Source: Spirochaetia bacterium (lineage in GTDB: Bacteria; Spirochaetota; Spirochaetia; Treponematales; Breznakiellaceae). Taken from it: a stretch of 13,854 nt of DNA. A model generated the notes under the pieces. That model saw only the letters and a program-made list of their open reading frames with translations. It ran no database searches and had not been told where the DNA came from. The stretch is taken from the NCBI GenBank assembly GCA_026002045.1, contig BOAV01000066.1, forward strand, positions 1 to 13,854, given 5' to 3'. The translations under genes were made by a program, and so were the position numbers. Each line of letters opens with the position of its first letter. Position 1 is the first letter of the stretch. Positions 12,713 to 13,854 of the stretch are shown piece by piece.

Positions 12713-13658
12713 AGGGCGTTCGCTGATAGAACCGGGGAACTTCACGATTGAGGAGATGGACGCTCTCTTCAATTTGGCGGAACGGATTGAGGAAGACCCG
12801 GCTTACCTGCGGGAAAGCTGCCGGGGAAGGCTTTTGGCGACCCTCTTCTTTGAACCCAGCACCCGGACCCGTCTGAGTTTTGAAGCGGCGATGCAGCGCC
12901 TGGGGGGAAGCTGCCTGGGCTTTGCGGACCCCGGTTCCAGTTCTGCCTCCAAGGGGGAGAGCCTCGCGGACACTATCAGGATGGCCGCAAGCTACGCCGA
13001 CGCCATCGTCATGCGGAACCCCAAAGAAGGGGCGGCCCTGCTGGCATCCCGGTATTCTCCGGTGCCGGTGATCAACGCCGGTGACGGCGGCCACCACCAC
13101 CCCACCCAAACCCTGACGGACCTGCTCACCATCAAGCGGCTGCGGGGCAAGAGCGGGGACAAGGGGCTGCGGGACAGCGTGAAGGGCCTTACCGTGGGCT
13201 TCTGCGGGGATCTGAAATTTGGCCGTACGGTTCATTCGCTGGCAAAGGCCCTGGCCCGCTACGAGGGCGTCAAGATGGTTTTTGTTTCACCACCGGAACT
13301 GCAGGTTCCCGAATACATCATCCGGCTTTTGCAGCGGGAAAAAATCGAGTACCTTGAAACCGCCAGCCTTGAGGATGCCATGCCGGGCCTGGATGTGCTT
13401 TACATGACCCGTGTCCAGCGGGAGCGCTTCTTCAATGAGGAAGATTACATCAGGCTGAAGGACACCTACGTGCTCAATCTGGAAAAAATGGAAACCGCAA
13501 AAAAAGAACTCATCATCCTCCATCCCCTTCCGCGAGTAAACGAGATTGCGATCGAAGTGGACGCCGACCCGCGGGCTGCCTATTTCAAACAGGCCAAATA
13601 CGGCATGTATGTCAGGATGGCCCTGCTTGCCTCAATTTTAGGAGTGGTAAATGCTTAA
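12705..13658 (+). CDS. pyrB: Aspartate carbamoyltransferase, catalytic subunit
   Basis: The second step of pyrimidine synthesis: carbamoyl phosphate plus aspartate to N-carbamoylaspartate, in the cytoplasm. The 317-residue chain has the usual length and every active-site motif: FFEPSTRTRLSFE (S52, T53, R54, T55), SSASKGES (S82, K83), VMRNP (R104), HHHPTQTLTDL (H132, Q135), FCGDLKFGRTVHSL (R174), LYMTRVQRERF and HPLPRVNEI. The N-terminal domain binds carbamoyl phosphate and the C-terminal domain aspartate. ATG 12705 has a G6 ribosome binding site (12693-12698) at 6-nt spacing; a near-copy of this start lies 40 bp upstream. The stop overlaps the pyrI start by 8 nt (ATGCTTAA), implying translational coupling and the E. 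coli-like allosteric holoenzyme. Regulation by leader attenuation is inferred from the terminator upstream. Confidence 0.96.
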   Translation: MLEGRSLIEPGNFTIEEMDALFNLAERIEEDPAYLRESCRGRLLATLFFEPSTRTRLSFEAAMQRLGGSCLGFADPGSSSASKGESLADTIRMAASYADAIVMRNPKEGAALLASRYSPVPVINAGDGGHHHPTQTLTDLLTIKRLRGKSGDKGLRDSVKGLTVGFCGDLKFGRTVHSLAKALARYEGVKMVFVSPPELQVPEYIIRLLQREKIEYLETASLEDAMPGLDVLYMTRVQRERFFNEEDYIRLKDTYVLNLEKMETAKKELIILHPLPRVNEIAIEVDADPRAAYFKQAKYGMYVRMALLASILGVVNA

Positions 13659-13854
13659 CATAGATGAAATAAAAAACGGTCTTGTAATTGATCACATTAA
13701 GGCGGGGCAGGGCATCAAAATTTTTAACTGGCTCGGCCTTGATAAAACTCCGCACAATGTGGCCTTCGTGGTGAACGCCAATTCAAAACGGATGGGCCGC
13801 AAGGACATCATCAAAATCGACAACACCATTACTATCAATTTTGATATCCTGGGC
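13651..13854 (+). CDS. pyrI: Aspartate carbamoyltransferase regulatory subunit, N-terminal part
   Basis: The frame opens at ATG 13651 behind AGGAG (13640-13644) and stays open for 68 codons to the window edge. The sequence starts MLNIDEIKNGLVIDHIKAGQG and contains NSKRMGRKDIIKIDN, the nucleotide-binding allosteric domain of PyrI, which in E. coli binds ATP, CTP and UTP and relays feedback control to PyrB. The C-terminal zinc domain with its four cysteines, which contacts PyrB, lies beyond the window. Overlap with pyrB supports a single transcript and stoichiometric synthesis. Confidence 0.92.
   Translation, partial: MLNIDEIKNGLVIDHIKAGQGIKIFNWLGLDKTPHNVAFVVNANSKRMGRKDIIKIDNTITINFDILG

Noticed and set aside
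1..13854. CRISPR array, rRNA genes, reverse transcriptase or transposase
   Set aside because: None is seen: the repeats at the left end are too few and irregular for a CRISPR, and no frame shows RT or transposase motifs.

Overview
The window looks like chromosomal DNA from a spirochaete, most likely a GC-rich Treponema of the insect-gut type. This is an inference from remembered similarity of PyrB/PyrI, the HipB/HipA pair, the short toxin-antitoxin pair and the formylglycine-generating-enzyme (FGE) C-terminal fragment; no search was run. Coding DNA is GC-rich with abundant GGG/CCC codons, whereas the left 1.1 kb and most promoter regions are AT-rich. All genes lie on the + strand except the partial one at the left edge.

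Layout. 1-247 (-): start of a secreted protein with a consensus sigma-70-type promoter. 248-1144: about 900 bp without a credible gene, packed with inverted and direct repeats. 1145-1921: tatD-family hydrolase behind a good promoter. 1923-2108: an orphan 3' fragment of an FGE-sulfatase/C-type-lectin-fold gene whose codon pattern looks like the variable region of a diversity-generating retroelement. 2239-2748: a compact toxin-antitoxin pair, then a strong terminator. 3129-5589: dihydrouridine synthase, a hydroxypyruvate-isomerase-like TIM barrel and a rhomboid protease, probably one operon. 5644-8532: DNA polymerase I with all three enzymatic domains. 8603-10186: hipB-hipA with two similar operators over its promoter. 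10240-12475: MATE transporter followed by an ANT(6)-like aminoglycoside nucleotidyltransferase. 12485-end: a pyrimidine operon, pyrB-pyrI, behind an unusual leader.

The most interesting part is the pyrBI control region. A promoter is followed almost at once by a 44-codon open frame that runs straight through a strong intrinsic terminator, which is the layout of the enterobacterial pyrBI attenuator with its PyrL leader peptide. The end of that frame touches the ribosome binding site of a second 15-codon frame, which is an imperfect tandem duplication of the pyrB start and overlaps the true pyrB start by 8 nt. The second notable signal is the FGE fragment at 1923-2108: a run of NNC codons exactly where adenine mutagenesis of AAC codons would place them. 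No reverse transcriptase or template repeat is visible here, so the rest of such a system would have to lie elsewhere. A third recurrent theme is that three genes (polA, hipB and the pyr leader frame) have their -10 box only 6-10 nt before the start codon, suggesting leaderless or nearly leaderless mRNAs.
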